Below are positions 1 through 9,446 of a DNA stretch of 64,000 nucleotides, piece by piece. Each line of letters starts with the position of its first letter. The first letter of the stretch is position 1. Origin of the DNA: Flectonema sp. DT1601 (Eukaryota; Euglenozoa; Diplonemea; Diplonemida; Diplonemidae); contig OZ025818.1 in the NCBI GenBank assembly GCA_964019425.1, positions 930,001 through 994,000 of the forward strand. The letters are read 5' to 3'. The notes below the pieces were generated by a model. It ran no database searches, was not told the DNA's origin, and was given only the letters and a program-made list of their open reading frames with translations. The position numbers and the translations under genes were made by a program.

Positions 1-8
1 ATTTAATA

Positions 9-215
9 ATGTCGAAGGTATTCGGTGACATCATTTGCAAGGCTTGTACTGTTCGAAACTCTAAAGATTCTGAAAAGTGCAACACGTGCGCCACACCTCT
101 TGACAATCCAAACAAAAGACAAGCTGATGTCTGCCCTGTCTGTTCTATTGAATTTTTAGAAACTGCTACTCAAGAAGAGAAACATACTCATGTGAATCTT
201 CACTTTGCTGGATGA
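9..215 (+). CDS. Small RanBP2-type plus UBZ-like zinc finger protein
   Basis: A 68-residue reading frame with two zinc-binding motifs. Residues 10-32 fit a RanBP2-type finger (CKAC, then N at the usual spacing, then CNTC). Residues 42-65 have CPVC followed by a phenylalanine and spaced histidines (HTHVNLH), which resembles a C2H2 or UBZ-type ubiquitin-binding finger. Proteins pairing these fingers usually bind ubiquitin chains, so a ubiquitin-reader role is an inference. Only eight bases precede the ATG, and the frame is open back to the window edge, so this could be the last exon of a longer gene. It ends in TGA 101 bases before the next gene. Confidence 0.6.
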   Translation: MSKVFGDIICKACTVRNSKDSEKCNTCATPLDNPNKRQADVCPVCSIEFLETATQEEKHTHVNLHFAG

Positions 216-316
216 TCGTAACAAAGTGAGTTTTGTTGCTTTTTAATTTTTATTTTTTATTTTTTTGTTTTCACGCTAATCAGGTACTCACACTAAACTG
301 TGAGTGAAAAAAAAAA

Positions 317-1777
317 ATGGACGATGTTCAGCTTCTTTGTTATGATGAACAAGAACATGAAGACATGCATCTACCCTACAGCAAGATGAACGACCGAGGT
401 AGAGCTCGAGGACTGTCACGACGAAAAAGTATAATCGGTGGTCTCGAAGATATATCAATCTTAGAGCCTTGGGTGGGACAAAGAGTGAAAATCAGTGATA
501 ATAAAGAAGCGTTGAAGAGAGCAACGGGAAGCAGTGGTTATTTGCAATTCAGTGGGATGGAGGGAGAGCTCATTGATATCAACAGAGATGGTTATGTTTG
601 TGTTGAGTTTGATGATGGGATGTCAGAATCGTGGTTTCCAAATGCTGTTGTATACAAAACCACATCGTTGTCAAATATAATTCGACTCGCTGAGTCTGCC
701 AGAGAATCAGCTCTACCCCCCGAAGACTGTTTCGTTGAATTTGACGATCCTGGTACCCAGATGTTACCTAACCCAGATACTATAAAAAGAAAAATCTGGG
801 CCCTAGTTGAACCTGCCTATGCTGAGAAAGTTCCAAGTCCAATTCTACGACACAGCGGTCGTTTCATTTCTTATTTAACTCAAATAATTATCTTAGTATC
901 TGTTGTAATGATACTTTTATCATCATTGCCTGAATACACTGAAGGTAGCAGTGGTGATGAGACTCATAAGTTTATTGCTGATACTGAATATGCCTGTGTT
1001 GCTTACTTTACTTTAGAGTTTGTTCTTCGTCTGTTTGCGACACCATCACAGAAAGAGTTTTGGTCATCTGGATTCACGTGGGTTGATCTGATTTCTATAT
1101 TACCATTTTATATTAGTCTGCTTGGAGCTAAGTATCTAATTGGTAGAACCTTCTTAGTGTTGACAAGGATAACACGTATAGCGAGAGTATTGAAGGTTGG
1201 TCGTCACAGTGTTGGGATAAGACTCTTTGTACTCGCATTAAAGAGATCATTCACCCCACTGGTATGGCACATGGTAGCAATGGTTATCATAGTTGTTTCA
1301 TCTGCTAGTGTTTTGTACTACGTTGAAAGAGAATCTTGCACGTGGAGTGTTGAGCAGAGAACTTGGTTTCGAAAACCAGGTTTCGCTGATTCGGGAACCA
1401 TTGATTCACCGTCACGATGTATGTTTCAAAGTATACCATCAACCCTGTGGTGGTCAGTTGTCACTCTAACGACTGTCGGGTACGGTGAGACATATCCTGT
1501 TACTGACCTTGGTAAGGGTGTTGCTAGCTTAGTGATGATCGTTAGCGTCTTAGTAATGACCTTTCCACTTGTCATTCTAACTAACAGTTTTGGTCAAGTT
1601 TATCGTTCATATTTATGGGCTCGTTATAGAAAAGATACTGAAGTCGACTGTGAAGGTATCGAAGAACACTTCTCAACCCACGCGGTGAGCACTATTCGTG
1701 GGAAGCGTACGGAATCTCAACAAATGGTTATGCCTAAGAATACCTCAATAAAAAGCAATCACACTCTAATCCAATGA
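317..1777 (+). CDS. Voltage-gated potassium channel (Kv-type, six TM)
   Basis: Intronless, 486 residues. A hydrophobic S1 lies near residues 186-207, followed by S2 and S3. S4 carries regularly spaced arginines (RITRIARVLKVGRH), and the pore loop has the selectivity signature TVGYG at about residue 386, followed by a hydrophobic S6 that ends in LTNSFGQVY. This is the standard Kv subunit plan, so a plasma-membrane K+ channel working as a tetramer is well supported. The N-terminus has no recognisable T1 tetramerisation domain. Residues 50-118 instead look like a small SH3-like or MIB/HERC2-like beta domain (GELIDINRDGYVCVEFDDG). The ATG sits at the end of an A-tract, as in many genes here. Ion selectivity and gating are inferred from the family. 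Confidence 0.9.
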   Translation: MDDVQLLCYDEQEHEDMHLPYSKMNDRGRARGLSRRKSIIGGLEDISILEPWVGQRVKISDNKEALKRATGSSGYLQFSGMEGELIDINRDGYVCVEFDDGMSESWFPNAVVYKTTSLSNIIRLAESARESALPPEDCFVEFDDPGTQMLPNPDTIKRKIWALVEPAYAEKVPSPILRHSGRFISYLTQIIILVSVVMILLSSLPEYTEGSSGDETHKFIADTEYACVAYFTLEFVLRLFATPSQKEFWSSGFTWVDLISILPFYISLLGAKYLIGRTFLVLTRITRIARVLKVGRHSVGIRLFVLALKRSFTPLVWHMVAMVIIVVSSASVLYYVERESCTWSVEQRTWFRKPGFADSGTIDSPSRCMFQSIPSTLWWSVVTLTTVGYGETYPVTDLGKGVASLVMIVSVLVMTFPLVILTNSFGQVYRSYLWARYRKDTEVDCEGIEEHFSTHAVSTIRGKRTESQQMVMPKNTSIKSNHTLIQ

Positions 1778-2040
1778 GAATACTGAGTATTGAAACATAA
1801 CTACTTCTTGAAACGAATCAAAAAGTAATATATATTTTTTTTTCTTTTGACAGTCCTTTTTTTTTTTTTTGTGTGTTTTATTTTGTTATTAATTCTCCTT
1901 CCGACAATTCTCATTAAAAGAGAAAGAGGAGGTCACTTTTTTTTTTTTTTTTTTTTTTTTTGTATTATGGAAACGTGTAATTTTAAGAAAAAAAAAAAAA
2001 CGTGTGCGTGGAATTTTGTTGTCCCCACCTGGGAGATTCT

Positions 2041-2125
2041 TTCAGTCCAAGTATTTGATATTAATTTTTTGTTTTTTTAATACCTAAAAAAAATTTGTTA
2101 CTGTTTTAAAATTGTCAAAGTTTCA
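2041..2125 (+). repeat. Short dispersed element, copy 1, flanked by direct repeats
   Basis: An 85-90-bp sequence ending TTGTCAAAGTTTCA that recurs at 14111-14192 and, shorter, at 36511-36550. Copy 1 lies between two copies of CCCACCTGGGAGA (about 2023-2036 and 2126-2138). The other copies are flanked by different duplicated sequences, as a target-site duplication would give. It has no coding capacity and the family is unknown. Confidence 0.55.
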
Positions 2126-2360
2126 CCCACCTGGGAGAATGCAATGATTCGGATGTTAGTTTGTTAAAGCCGTGTCATCAACGGTAAATCGTGTGTATAT
2201 TGTTGTGTTTTTTTTTTTTTTTTTTTTTTGTATTAATTGCCAAACCATTTTGGGTAGTTCATTCTTTTCTGATGGTGTGAATTTCGTCTGTTTTTCCCAA
2301 CTGCGAAAAAAAATAAATCTAACGTTTTTCTTATTTAGTACGGAATAAGGATTCTGAAAC

Positions 2361-2395
<35 letters not shown>

Positions 2396-2470
2396 CCCTA
2401 ACAGAACGAACTATTTGTTTCACTCCACCCCCGGGAGGAAATTTGTTTTTTTTTGTTTTTTTTGTTTTTT

Positions 2471-2588
2471 GTTAAAGATAACTTTATTGGAGTTAACTTC
2501 GATACTCCTGTAGTTTAACTGTGCGCAATATGTGGATTTGATGAGTTCCATATTTTCATCTAATCTGTAGTAGTCAGAGTTTGATTGT
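2471..2588 (+). repeat. 118-bp dispersed repeat, copy 1
   Basis: Starts GTTAAAGATAACTTTATTGG after a T run and ends in TTTGATTGT. It matches 2860-2977 at almost every position, with only a couple of substitutions. Both copies start directly after a T run, as if the junction lay at the homopolymer. Confidence 0.8.
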
Positions 2589-2615
2589 GGTTTATTTCAT
2601 CCCGAGAAGGACATT

Positions 2616-2768
2616 TGACTGACTTACTTCTACACCATAACTGATGAGAGAATAGAGGTAAAGAGGTATATGGATTACTCTCGAAACCTAAATAGTTACT
2701 TTATTATGCTAAGTTGCGCATCACCCTAAGTCACTGTATTTAAAACTAATGTTAAATTATCGTTTTAT
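2616..2768 (+). repeat. GAATAGAGGTAAAGAGG repeat family, copy 1
   Basis: A roughly 150-bp sequence containing GAATAGAGGTAAAGAGG, then ATATGGATTACTCTCGAAAC, and ending in AACTAATGTTAAATTAT. Related copies are at about 3178-3270 (partial), 3724-3885, 41065-41215 and 41307-41457. Its presence 38 kb away, inside a tandem array, shows that it is a dispersed genomic repeat. It contains no open reading frame. Confidence 0.75.
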
Positions 2769-2859
2769 GTTTTTTTATGATACAGCACCAGTTGTAATTT
2801 AGAAAAATCGAGCATACACACACCCCGAGAGGAATTTTTTTTTTTTTTTTTTTTTTTTT

Positions 2860-2977
2860 GTTAAAGATAACTTTATTGGAGTTAACTTCGATACTCCTGT
2901 AGTTTAACTGTGCGCAATATGCGGATATGATGAGTTCCATATTTTCATCTAATCTGTAGTAGTCAGAGTTTGATTGT
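2860..2977 (+). repeat. 118-bp dispersed repeat, copy 2
   Basis: Near-identical direct copy of 2471-2588 with a period of 389 bases. The 271 bases between the copies carry one copy of the GAATAGAGGTAAAGAGG repeat, so the two families are interleaved. Confidence 0.8.
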
Positions 2978-3723
2978 ATTTTTTTTGTTTCATTCTCTTT
3001 TAATTAATATAACGTTTGTAGATTTCCAGTCTGCGATGCCAAATTCTTACTCAAAAAATGTAATATCTAAATTTGACAGTTGGAGGGGTTTTCGTAGAGC
3101 GGACGCTTCAATAACGTGTTTGAGGCTTTCTCTTTACTCTCCGTCTGATTGTTGTTTCAAGTTGCTCTCCCTAAAAACTGGATTACTCTCGAAAACCTGA
3201 ATAGTTACTTTACTATTGCTAAGTTTGCACATCACTCTTAGTCACTTGTATCTTAACACAGTTGTAATTTTTTACATACCCCCCTTTTAAAACCTGTGCT
3301 TCATTTGGTAGTGTGCTACGAATTAGTAACATTGAATATGAAAAAAAGTGTTGCTTTTTTTATTATTATTACAATTACATAATCAATACGCTACCAGACT
3401 TTGCTAACTGGGGTTGCGGGGGGGGTGGTGAAAAGCAAAAAAAATTGCTAACCCGTCCTCTGATGGACATTTAAGTAATCAGTTCTTTTGAAATAGACAA
3501 CTTGTTGAATCCAGTTTATTAATAAACTGGAATGAAAGTCCCTCAGAACTTACTGAATGAATACGTAGGAGGGACAAGTAGAAACAAGATTAAGGCTCCT
3601 GAAAACTACGGATTCCACCGTATTATGAAACAGCAGAACGATGTGTTTTTTATAACTTTTTTTTTTGTGCACTTTTTTATAATGAACTCATATTCTAACT
3701 GAGGGTGTGATTCGGTCTCTATG

Positions 3724-3885
3724 ATTGACTGGCTGACTTCTACACCATAACTGATGATGAGTGAATAGAGGTAAAGAGGTATATGGATTACTCTTGAAAC
3801 CTAAATAGTTACTTTAAAAAGGATAAGTTATGCATCACCATGGTTTACTGTGTCCTTAACAGATTGTTACATTATCGGTTTTATA
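3724..3885 (+). repeat. GAATAGAGGTAAAGAGG repeat family, diverged copy
   Basis: Shares with 2616-2768 the run from ACTTCTACACCATAACTGAT through the AATAGTTACTTTA segment, with small insertions and substitutions, then fades out. A shorter relative is at about 3178-3270. The copies near 41 kb are less decayed. Confidence 0.65.
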
Positions 3886-4236
3886 GATTGCAATTTTTCC
3901 ACCTCCTTAAACTTTTGCTTGTTATATTTATTCTGTTCTTGTTTTAAGTTGTATACATTTGGGTTCTGAGTCATCAGCAGTCTGTATTCTGGGCCGTCAC
4001 GTACTTGTGTTACCACCCAAGAGTTTCTAGCGCTCAACCTGATAGTACGTGGTGGTCGATAAGACAAAAAAAAATATAATATTTCCCTTACTGTTTTTAC
4101 ATTCCCCCCGAGAGCTGTTTCTCAACAAACCTTTTGGATTGGTATAACATTGTAAACTGCCGTCTACAATGACAATCTGGTAAACATTATAATGAATGGT
4201 CAGTGATGATGTTATTTTCTGTTTTTTTTTTTTTTT

Positions 4237-4330
4237 CCCCTTTTCTCCGTAATTAACGCGGATGACATGTTCTTTTCATTGAGGATAAACACATGAATAG
4301 CTGACTCGTAGTTTTTTTTTTCTTTTCTTC
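4237..4330 (+). repeat. Diverged direct repeat, partner at 5005-5115
   Basis: Both blocks carry CGGATGACATGTTCTTTT, then a GATAAA-ACATGAATAGCTGA stretch, and end in a pyrimidine-rich tract. A second pair, 4528-4580 and 4840-4885, shares CCTTCTTTTGACTGATAAC and keeps the same order. An older local duplication of several hundred bases would explain both pairs. Confidence 0.6.
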
Positions 4331-6367
4331 TTGATTCTCTTTTTCATTTATTTACTTTCCCTTTCCTTATCTAAAGACAGGTAGACAGCAGAGATATTTA
4401 ATTTGTGAATCTCTCGGGGATCAGGTTCGACATAAAGTCGTATTGGGGACTCACAGGTGGTTAACCATTCCACCCTGTTGTGTCTATCTAACCAGTACTC
4501 GATGGTATGTCGGGCTCGCTAACTAACTAACCTTCTTTTGACTGATAACCATTAATACAAACTAACTAATCTGGTTCACTGATATTTATATAGGGAGACT
4601 GTGTTAAATGGTAAAAGAAATAACCATGTTGACGTGGTTCCCTTGGCTGAGAAGGGCAAACGCGATGAGTAGGACAGGCCTGACACCGCAGTGTCCCCCT
4701 TACTTTCTTTCGCTGAAGAGGGCTGGGTAAGAGGAACGGTCCGAAGAAAGATTTTTTAATCTCAGCCCGAAAACCAACCATTATTTGTTTGTTGTCCTAC
4801 GAAATTTTGAATTCGATTGAATTTTCCCGCCCTCTCTCCTTCTTTTGACTGATTACCTTTAATACTAACTAATCAATCTGGTTCTGTTGTATATTAAATT
4901 AGTTAGTGTACTAAAGTCAAATGGTTGCGAGTTAAAAAGAAGTAAAAAATTGTCAAGTTTACCAAATCTTTTTTTTTTTCTTTTAAAAACCGTCGTCAAT
5001 TTCTTTCCCCTTTTCCACTTCTCCATGATTAACACGGATGACATGTTCTTTTAATTGGGGATAAATACATGAATAGCTGACCGTAGGTTTTCTTTTCTCC
5101 TTCTTTTCTATTTTCACTAAACCGAAGCAATTTCAGCTGTTTGCAAGACCTGCAGCAAAAGTTCTACGAAGACTATCACGAAATAGCTGTTGACAAGATC
5201 CACGTTAATCCGTCCTGAGCTCTGAGCTCTATTTGACATCATAAATCAATGCTTTTTAAAATAAAGCTGTTGATAATTTGAAATGAAAAAAGTCCCCGAA
5301 ACTTACTGATGAAGGGTTATTCCTTTTTTTTTTTTTTCTTTAATTTAGTGCACTATTTTTTTGTAACAACTCGTATTCTAATTTTTTTTTTTTTTTTTTT
5401 CCCTTCACTATTGATATCATATCAAGGAGGTTGATTGCGTTGGTAGACTTACATACCTCTTGAGGGTGCAGAATCTGTACCGACTTTCTTTAGTAAATAT
5501 TTGCCGCATCATTCGAACATCGTTCACACGATTAGTGAAGCCGAAAGTGTTGTAATAATTTTCAAACCTTTTTAGTAGTTGTGTTACTACTTCTGGCTTT
5601 TATAGTCTGAGGCCCTTTGCGAGCTTTTAAAAGTTAAAGCGTTGTCCAACTTTTATGTTTTTTTTCTTCTTCTTTTTTTATGCAAGCATCCTGGTGTGTT
5701 GTTTGCTCTTCTCTGTATGGTAAAGTGTGGTACTAATGTTTTTTTATCTCCCCTTTTTTTTTCCTCTTAACCGCCAGTGGCATGTAATTTCGTTTTTTGT
5801 TTTCTTTGTTACGTACTTATCTCTCAGGTGATCAAGGTGTTTTTATCGGAATTAATTTTTTTTTTTTTTTTTTTTTTGCGTGCGTTTCTAAACCCTCATG
5901 GTTGTATGAGTAATACCTGGTCACAAGTTGGGAAACCCAAAATTAGGGCCATCCTCATACCCATCTATGTGGTTGGGACCCCAGGGTGCACAGTCAGCCC
6001 GGAGCCCAGGTCTCACAAGTTTGGTGTATTTTGGGCCATAACTCTTTTTTTTTTCTCTTTTTTTTACACCGAAAAGACGTTTGATTGTCTAAGCAGTGAA
6101 AGGTTTGAAAGATATTTCGCTTTGTAAGAAAGAAAACCGAGAGTTCTCGACTTGATTTGATTTGACTTGTTTTGTCTTTTTGTCTTTTTTTTTTTTTTTT
6201 TTTTTTTTTCTTGTAAGTTATGAATTGAGTTTTGTTGTCTAAAAAATCAGAGTCATTTTGTTTTCTTCTTTGCCAAAAAAAAAAAAAAAAAAAATTATCT
6301 TTTTTGTCGAAAAGCTATTATTGAATAGTGGCGATTCCTGGGTTTTGGGTTATAACCCCCCAACAAA

Positions 6368-6399
<32 letters not shown>

Positions 6400-6422
6400 G
6401 TTTGCATTTTCGTGATAAAAAA

Positions 6423-6626
6423 ATGGACAAAAAAGAGACGTGTGTGAGAGTATACCCGATACATTACGGAGGACCCAATTTGCAATTGAAAAAAAATGTT
6501 GTGGTTTGCCCTAAAAGGTGCCGACAAGAAGCGGAGAAAGTACGCAAGCACAATAAAATCTGTGCTCAGGCTTACCTCGTAGTTGACAACGCTATCGAAA
6601 GCTTGTTTGTCACGGCTTACATCTGA
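6423..6626 (+). CDS. Possible small protein of unknown function
   Basis: A 67-residue frame whose ATG follows an A-tract, the usual start context in this window. The translation is mixed in composition, not homopolymer-derived, with a basic middle (CPKRCRQEAEKVRKHNK) and four cysteines. It matches no family I recognise. It could also be a chance frame in a repeat-rich region, since the frame stays open upstream through A and T runs. Conservation or transcript evidence would be needed to accept it. Confidence 0.3.
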   Translation: MDKKETCVRVYPIHYGGPNLQLKKNVVVCPKRCRQEAEKVRKHNKICAQAYLVVDNAIESLFVTAYI

Positions 6627-7002
6627 GAATTTATCCAGATAATCCTTCGAGACTCAGAACTCAGTTCTTCAATACAAACTGAGCTCACTCGTATTGTTAA
6701 TGCATCCCAATATTCTGTGTAGATCTCGTCACTTGTTTCGCTTTATTTGCTATCTCCTCCTTCCACTTCGGGTCGGAATTACTTTCTTCACTTTCCTAAC
6801 TCTCTTCGCTGCGCAAAGATGAGTTCAACTTATCCAATTCGGAGATAGACACCTGTTCAGAGACATCATTGACGGACATTGTGTCGGAGTGACTTTGTTT
6901 GATGTTAATAAGATGAAGTCATTCTGCATGTGTGTGTTTCCGTCGAAAGAATTCTGTAGAACAGAAAACTTCGGAAACTTTTTACACCACTCTCACTTTA
7001 GC

Positions 7003-7033
<31 letters not shown>

Positions 7034-7299
7034 GGAAAAAAAAATCACTCTATAAAAAAGTGGAGCTTCTGGAAATATTTCAGCAACGCCATGTCACGGT
7101 AGTGGTCTGAAGACTACTCATCGTGCATGGTTTCATTACACCCGGCCTTGTGCTAGTGCATTAGAACCATCGAGGACAAATCTCTTTACGGATTCGTTCC
7201 AGACAGTAGTTTAATAGCATTGTATTCTGGAAGGTGTGATGATCAGCTCAGTTTATTTTTTCCGTAAAATTTTTTGAATAGGATATTTTCACTGTTGGT
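6627..7299 (+). other. Intergenic, no feature recognised
   Basis: About 670 bases with mixed composition and one T run near 7005-7033. No reading frame looks protein-like and no repeat shared with the rest of the window was found. Confidence 0.5.
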
Positions 7300-7594
7300 G
7301 TGCCTGATAGTGATCATTTTCGCTATTCTCTAAAAAGTGATGATTTTTTTTTTTTTTCCCGCTGTTCACTGATAATTTATTTTTCGCCGTTCACTGAAAG
7401 TTGTAACCTTTTTCTTCGCCGTTCACGAGGTTACAATTGTTTTTTTCGCCGTTCACTAAAAATTACAAATTTATTTTTGCCGTTTACTGGAAGTTACAAA
7501 ATTATTACTTCTGGTGAACAGCGAAAAAAAAAAAAAAAAAATCATCACTTTTAGCGAATAGCGAAAATGACATTATCAGGCACTACCGATAGCG
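7300..7594. repeat. Foldback (inverted-repeat) element with internal repeats
   Basis: The left arm (about 7300-7371) and right arm (about 7512-7594) are near-perfect reverse complements. The left runs TGCCTGATAGTGATCATTTT through GTGATGA, a T run and CGCTGTTCACTG; the right runs GGTGAACAGCG, an A run, TCATCACTTTT and on to TTATCAGGCA. Between the arms are about five spaced copies of a motif like CGCCGTTCACT followed by AAAGTTACAA. The transcript or single strand could form a hairpin of about 70 bp. No coding capacity was seen. It could be a foldback transposon or a palindrome-derived satellite. Confidence 0.8.
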
Positions 7595-7785
7595 AAAATG
7601 ACATTATCAGGCACTACCGATAGCGAAAATGACATTATCAGGCACTACCGATAGCGAAAATGACATTATCAGGCACTACCGATAGCGAAAATGACATTAT
7701 CAGGCACTACCGATAGCGAAAATGACATTATCAGGCACTACCGATAGCGAAAATGACATTATCAGGCACTACCGATAGCGAAAAT
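7561..7785 (+). repeat. 31-bp tandem repeat, seven exact copies plus a partial
   Basis: Seven consecutive, apparently identical 31-bp units start at 7561, 7592, 7623, 7654, 7685, 7716 and 7747, with eight more bases from 7778. The unit begins GCGAAAATGACATTATCAGG. The first unit overlaps the tip of the right arm of the foldback element, so the array looks like amplification of the element's end. The lack of divergence between units suggests recent expansion. Confidence 0.95.
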
Positions 7786-7866
7786 CTCTTTGAATAACTA
7801 TTTTTTTTTTAAAAAAAAGTTATTTGCACAAGTAAGATTTGTTTGTTTTCAATGAAATTAAGTTTT

Positions 7867-7897
<31 letters not shown>

Positions 7898-8150
7898 CTT
7901 TTAAACCCCCGAAACACTGCGTAGTATGTTTCGCGATTTCTCGTAATCACATGGGGGAGATGAAAAAACCTCTTATTAAATCTGAGCTTTTTTTTTCTCT
8001 CCTTATTTTTTTTTGGAGAATTTTATCTTTTTTTTTTTTTCGTTTTGGTGCTTTTTTATTACAAGTCTGGGGTTGCTGTTGAAGTTAAATTTTTTTAATA
8101 CTTTTTTTTTTTTTAAAAAAAAAAACAGGGAATTTAAAAAAAAAAAAATA

Positions 8151-9176
8151 ATGTCAGTTTCAGCTCTCCAACAACAACTACCCCACGTAGACCAAGATAT
8201 TCTGGAACACGTACTATGGAATGTCGCAGGCGGTAATATGGAACTTGCGAAGGAAACATTGACACACATGTCTCGGTCACAGCTGTCTGATTTAAATAAC
8301 AGTATTAAACAGCAAAGCGTTGGATCACTATCACGACAACAAGAAGTAACGGTAAAGGAATTTATTGAAGTCACTAATTCGTCAAAAGAAACGGCAGTTA
8401 AATTTCTTTCAAGAAATGGATGGGAACTAGTGGTATGATACAAAAATAATAATAATTTTTTTTTTTAAAAGAAAAAAAAAAAAAAAACAACAAACAAACA
8501 GGCTTCACTCCAACCATTCTTTCAATACGGTGATTGCACCGGAGAAGAATCACCTTCTTCTCAGTCAACAACTTCTAATCAAACCGATTTGACTACAATC
8601 TTTAATAAATACAAAGAATTCGGCATCCGTGAAGGAGGTGACGAATCTATTGACGCCATACAACCCAATGGATTGATATCAATGTGTGAAGACTTATCAA
8701 TTGATCCTTACAGTGATTCGTTGATTCTCATCATAGCTTGGTTGCTTGGGTGTTCTGAGTCGTATCAAATATCAAGAAATGAATTCATCGACGGTTTCAG
8801 TAAATTGAGATGCAACAACTTAGCGTCAATTAAAAAATCAGAAAAAGAATTCAGAGATAGAGCTGAGAATGGATGGATTTCTTTTTATAATTTTTGTTTT
8901 GATTGGGTGAAACCATCAACCCAACGTCAACTCGAAACCGAAGCCGCAATCGAGTTATGGACAACATTAATATCCAATACTAGATCGTGGCAACACCGTG
9001 AGGACTGGTTTGCATTTTTAACTTCTTCAGGAAAAAAAGCTATTAGTAAGGATGTTTGGCAACAATTCCCAGAACTTTTAAAAGCGGATTTAAACACTTA
9101 TGACTTGGATAACGGAGCATGGCCTGTTCTCTTTGATGAATTTGTTGAGAAATTACGACAACCTAAAGGGGAGTGA
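8151..9176 (+). CDS. DCN1-like cullin neddylation scaffold (CUE + UBA + PONY domain)
   Basis: Two exons, 8151-8432 and 8502-9176, with a 69-base GT-AG intron in phase 0, giving 318 residues. Residues 3-45 (LQQQLPHVDQDILEHVLW and following) resemble a CUE domain. Residues 62-105 (VKEFIEVTNSSKETAVKFL, then NGWELV running across the intron into the LQPFF segment) are the UBA-like domain of Dcn1. From about 125 to 315 comes the PONY/DCUN1 domain with its INGL-like start (IQPNGLISMCEDLSIDP) and the closing WPVLFDEFVE segment. DCN1 proteins bind cullins and a NEDD8 E2 and promote cullin neddylation, so that role is inferred from the family. The extra N-terminal CUE-like segment is not usual. The ATG follows an A-tract, and an ACAG acceptor-like site lies at 8125-8128. 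Confidence 0.85.
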
Positions 9177-9177
9177 T

Positions 9178-9208
<31 letters not shown>

Positions 9209-9435
9209 GTTGATTTTCCCTCACAAATGAGAGTCAATTCAAATACTAGTTTTGTGTTCTGTATCTTAAGGAGTTCTTACGTGAATCTTAAAAAAAAATA
9301 ATTTTGAAAAAAAAAAAAAAAAAAAACTAAGTTTGAGGAACACAGCAGGTCGAGGAAACTACTTCTAACTCTATTCTTATTTGATTTTAGTCAGTCTTTT
9401 AGAAAAAAAAAAAAAATAAGAAATAGAAAAAAAAA

Positions 9436-9444
9436 ATGGAATAA
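9436..9444 (+). promoter_or_regulatory. Two-codon upstream ORF before the gene at 9447
   Basis: ATG, one GAA codon and TAA lie directly after an A-tract, which is the start context most genes here use. The main ATG begins two bases after the stop. If the mRNA includes this site, ribosomes must reinitiate or skip it, which could dampen translation. The alternative is that the transcript starts after it. Confidence 0.4.
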
Positions 9445-9446
9445 AA

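Larger units (their letters stand above)
1778..6422 (+). other. Gene-poor, homopolymer-rich intergenic region with diverged repeats
   Basis: No convincing gene on either strand. The stretch holds many T runs of 15-35 bases and several short repeat families, listed separately. It has two copies of a 118-bp repeat, three or four copies of a roughly 150-bp repeat whose core reads GAATAGAGGTAAAGAGG, a 90-bp element near 2041, and paired blocks at 4237/5005 and 4528/4840. Reading frames across it are mostly T-run (phenylalanine) or A-run (lysine) artefacts. Confidence 0.7.

Noticed and set aside
1847-2080. Frames made mostly of phenylalanine or lysine (also at 5777, 6258, 6889, 14086, 29058, 45934, 46689)
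   Set aside because: They are translations of T or A runs with no protein-like composition.
4400-4470. Possible tRNA from a GGTTCGA box
   Set aside because: No acceptor stem, anticodon arm or pairing T-stem could be drawn around it.
4566-4781. Minus-strand frame with several cysteines
   Set aside because: No start context, no recognisable motif, and it lies within diverged repeats.
7561-7785. CRISPR-like array
   Set aside because: The 31-bp units are directly adjacent with no unique spacers, and the DNA is eukaryotic.
8003-8443. Minus-strand frame over the first exon of the DCN1-like gene
   Set aside because: It mirrors a well-supported + strand domain and contains lysine and phenylalanine runs from homopolymers.
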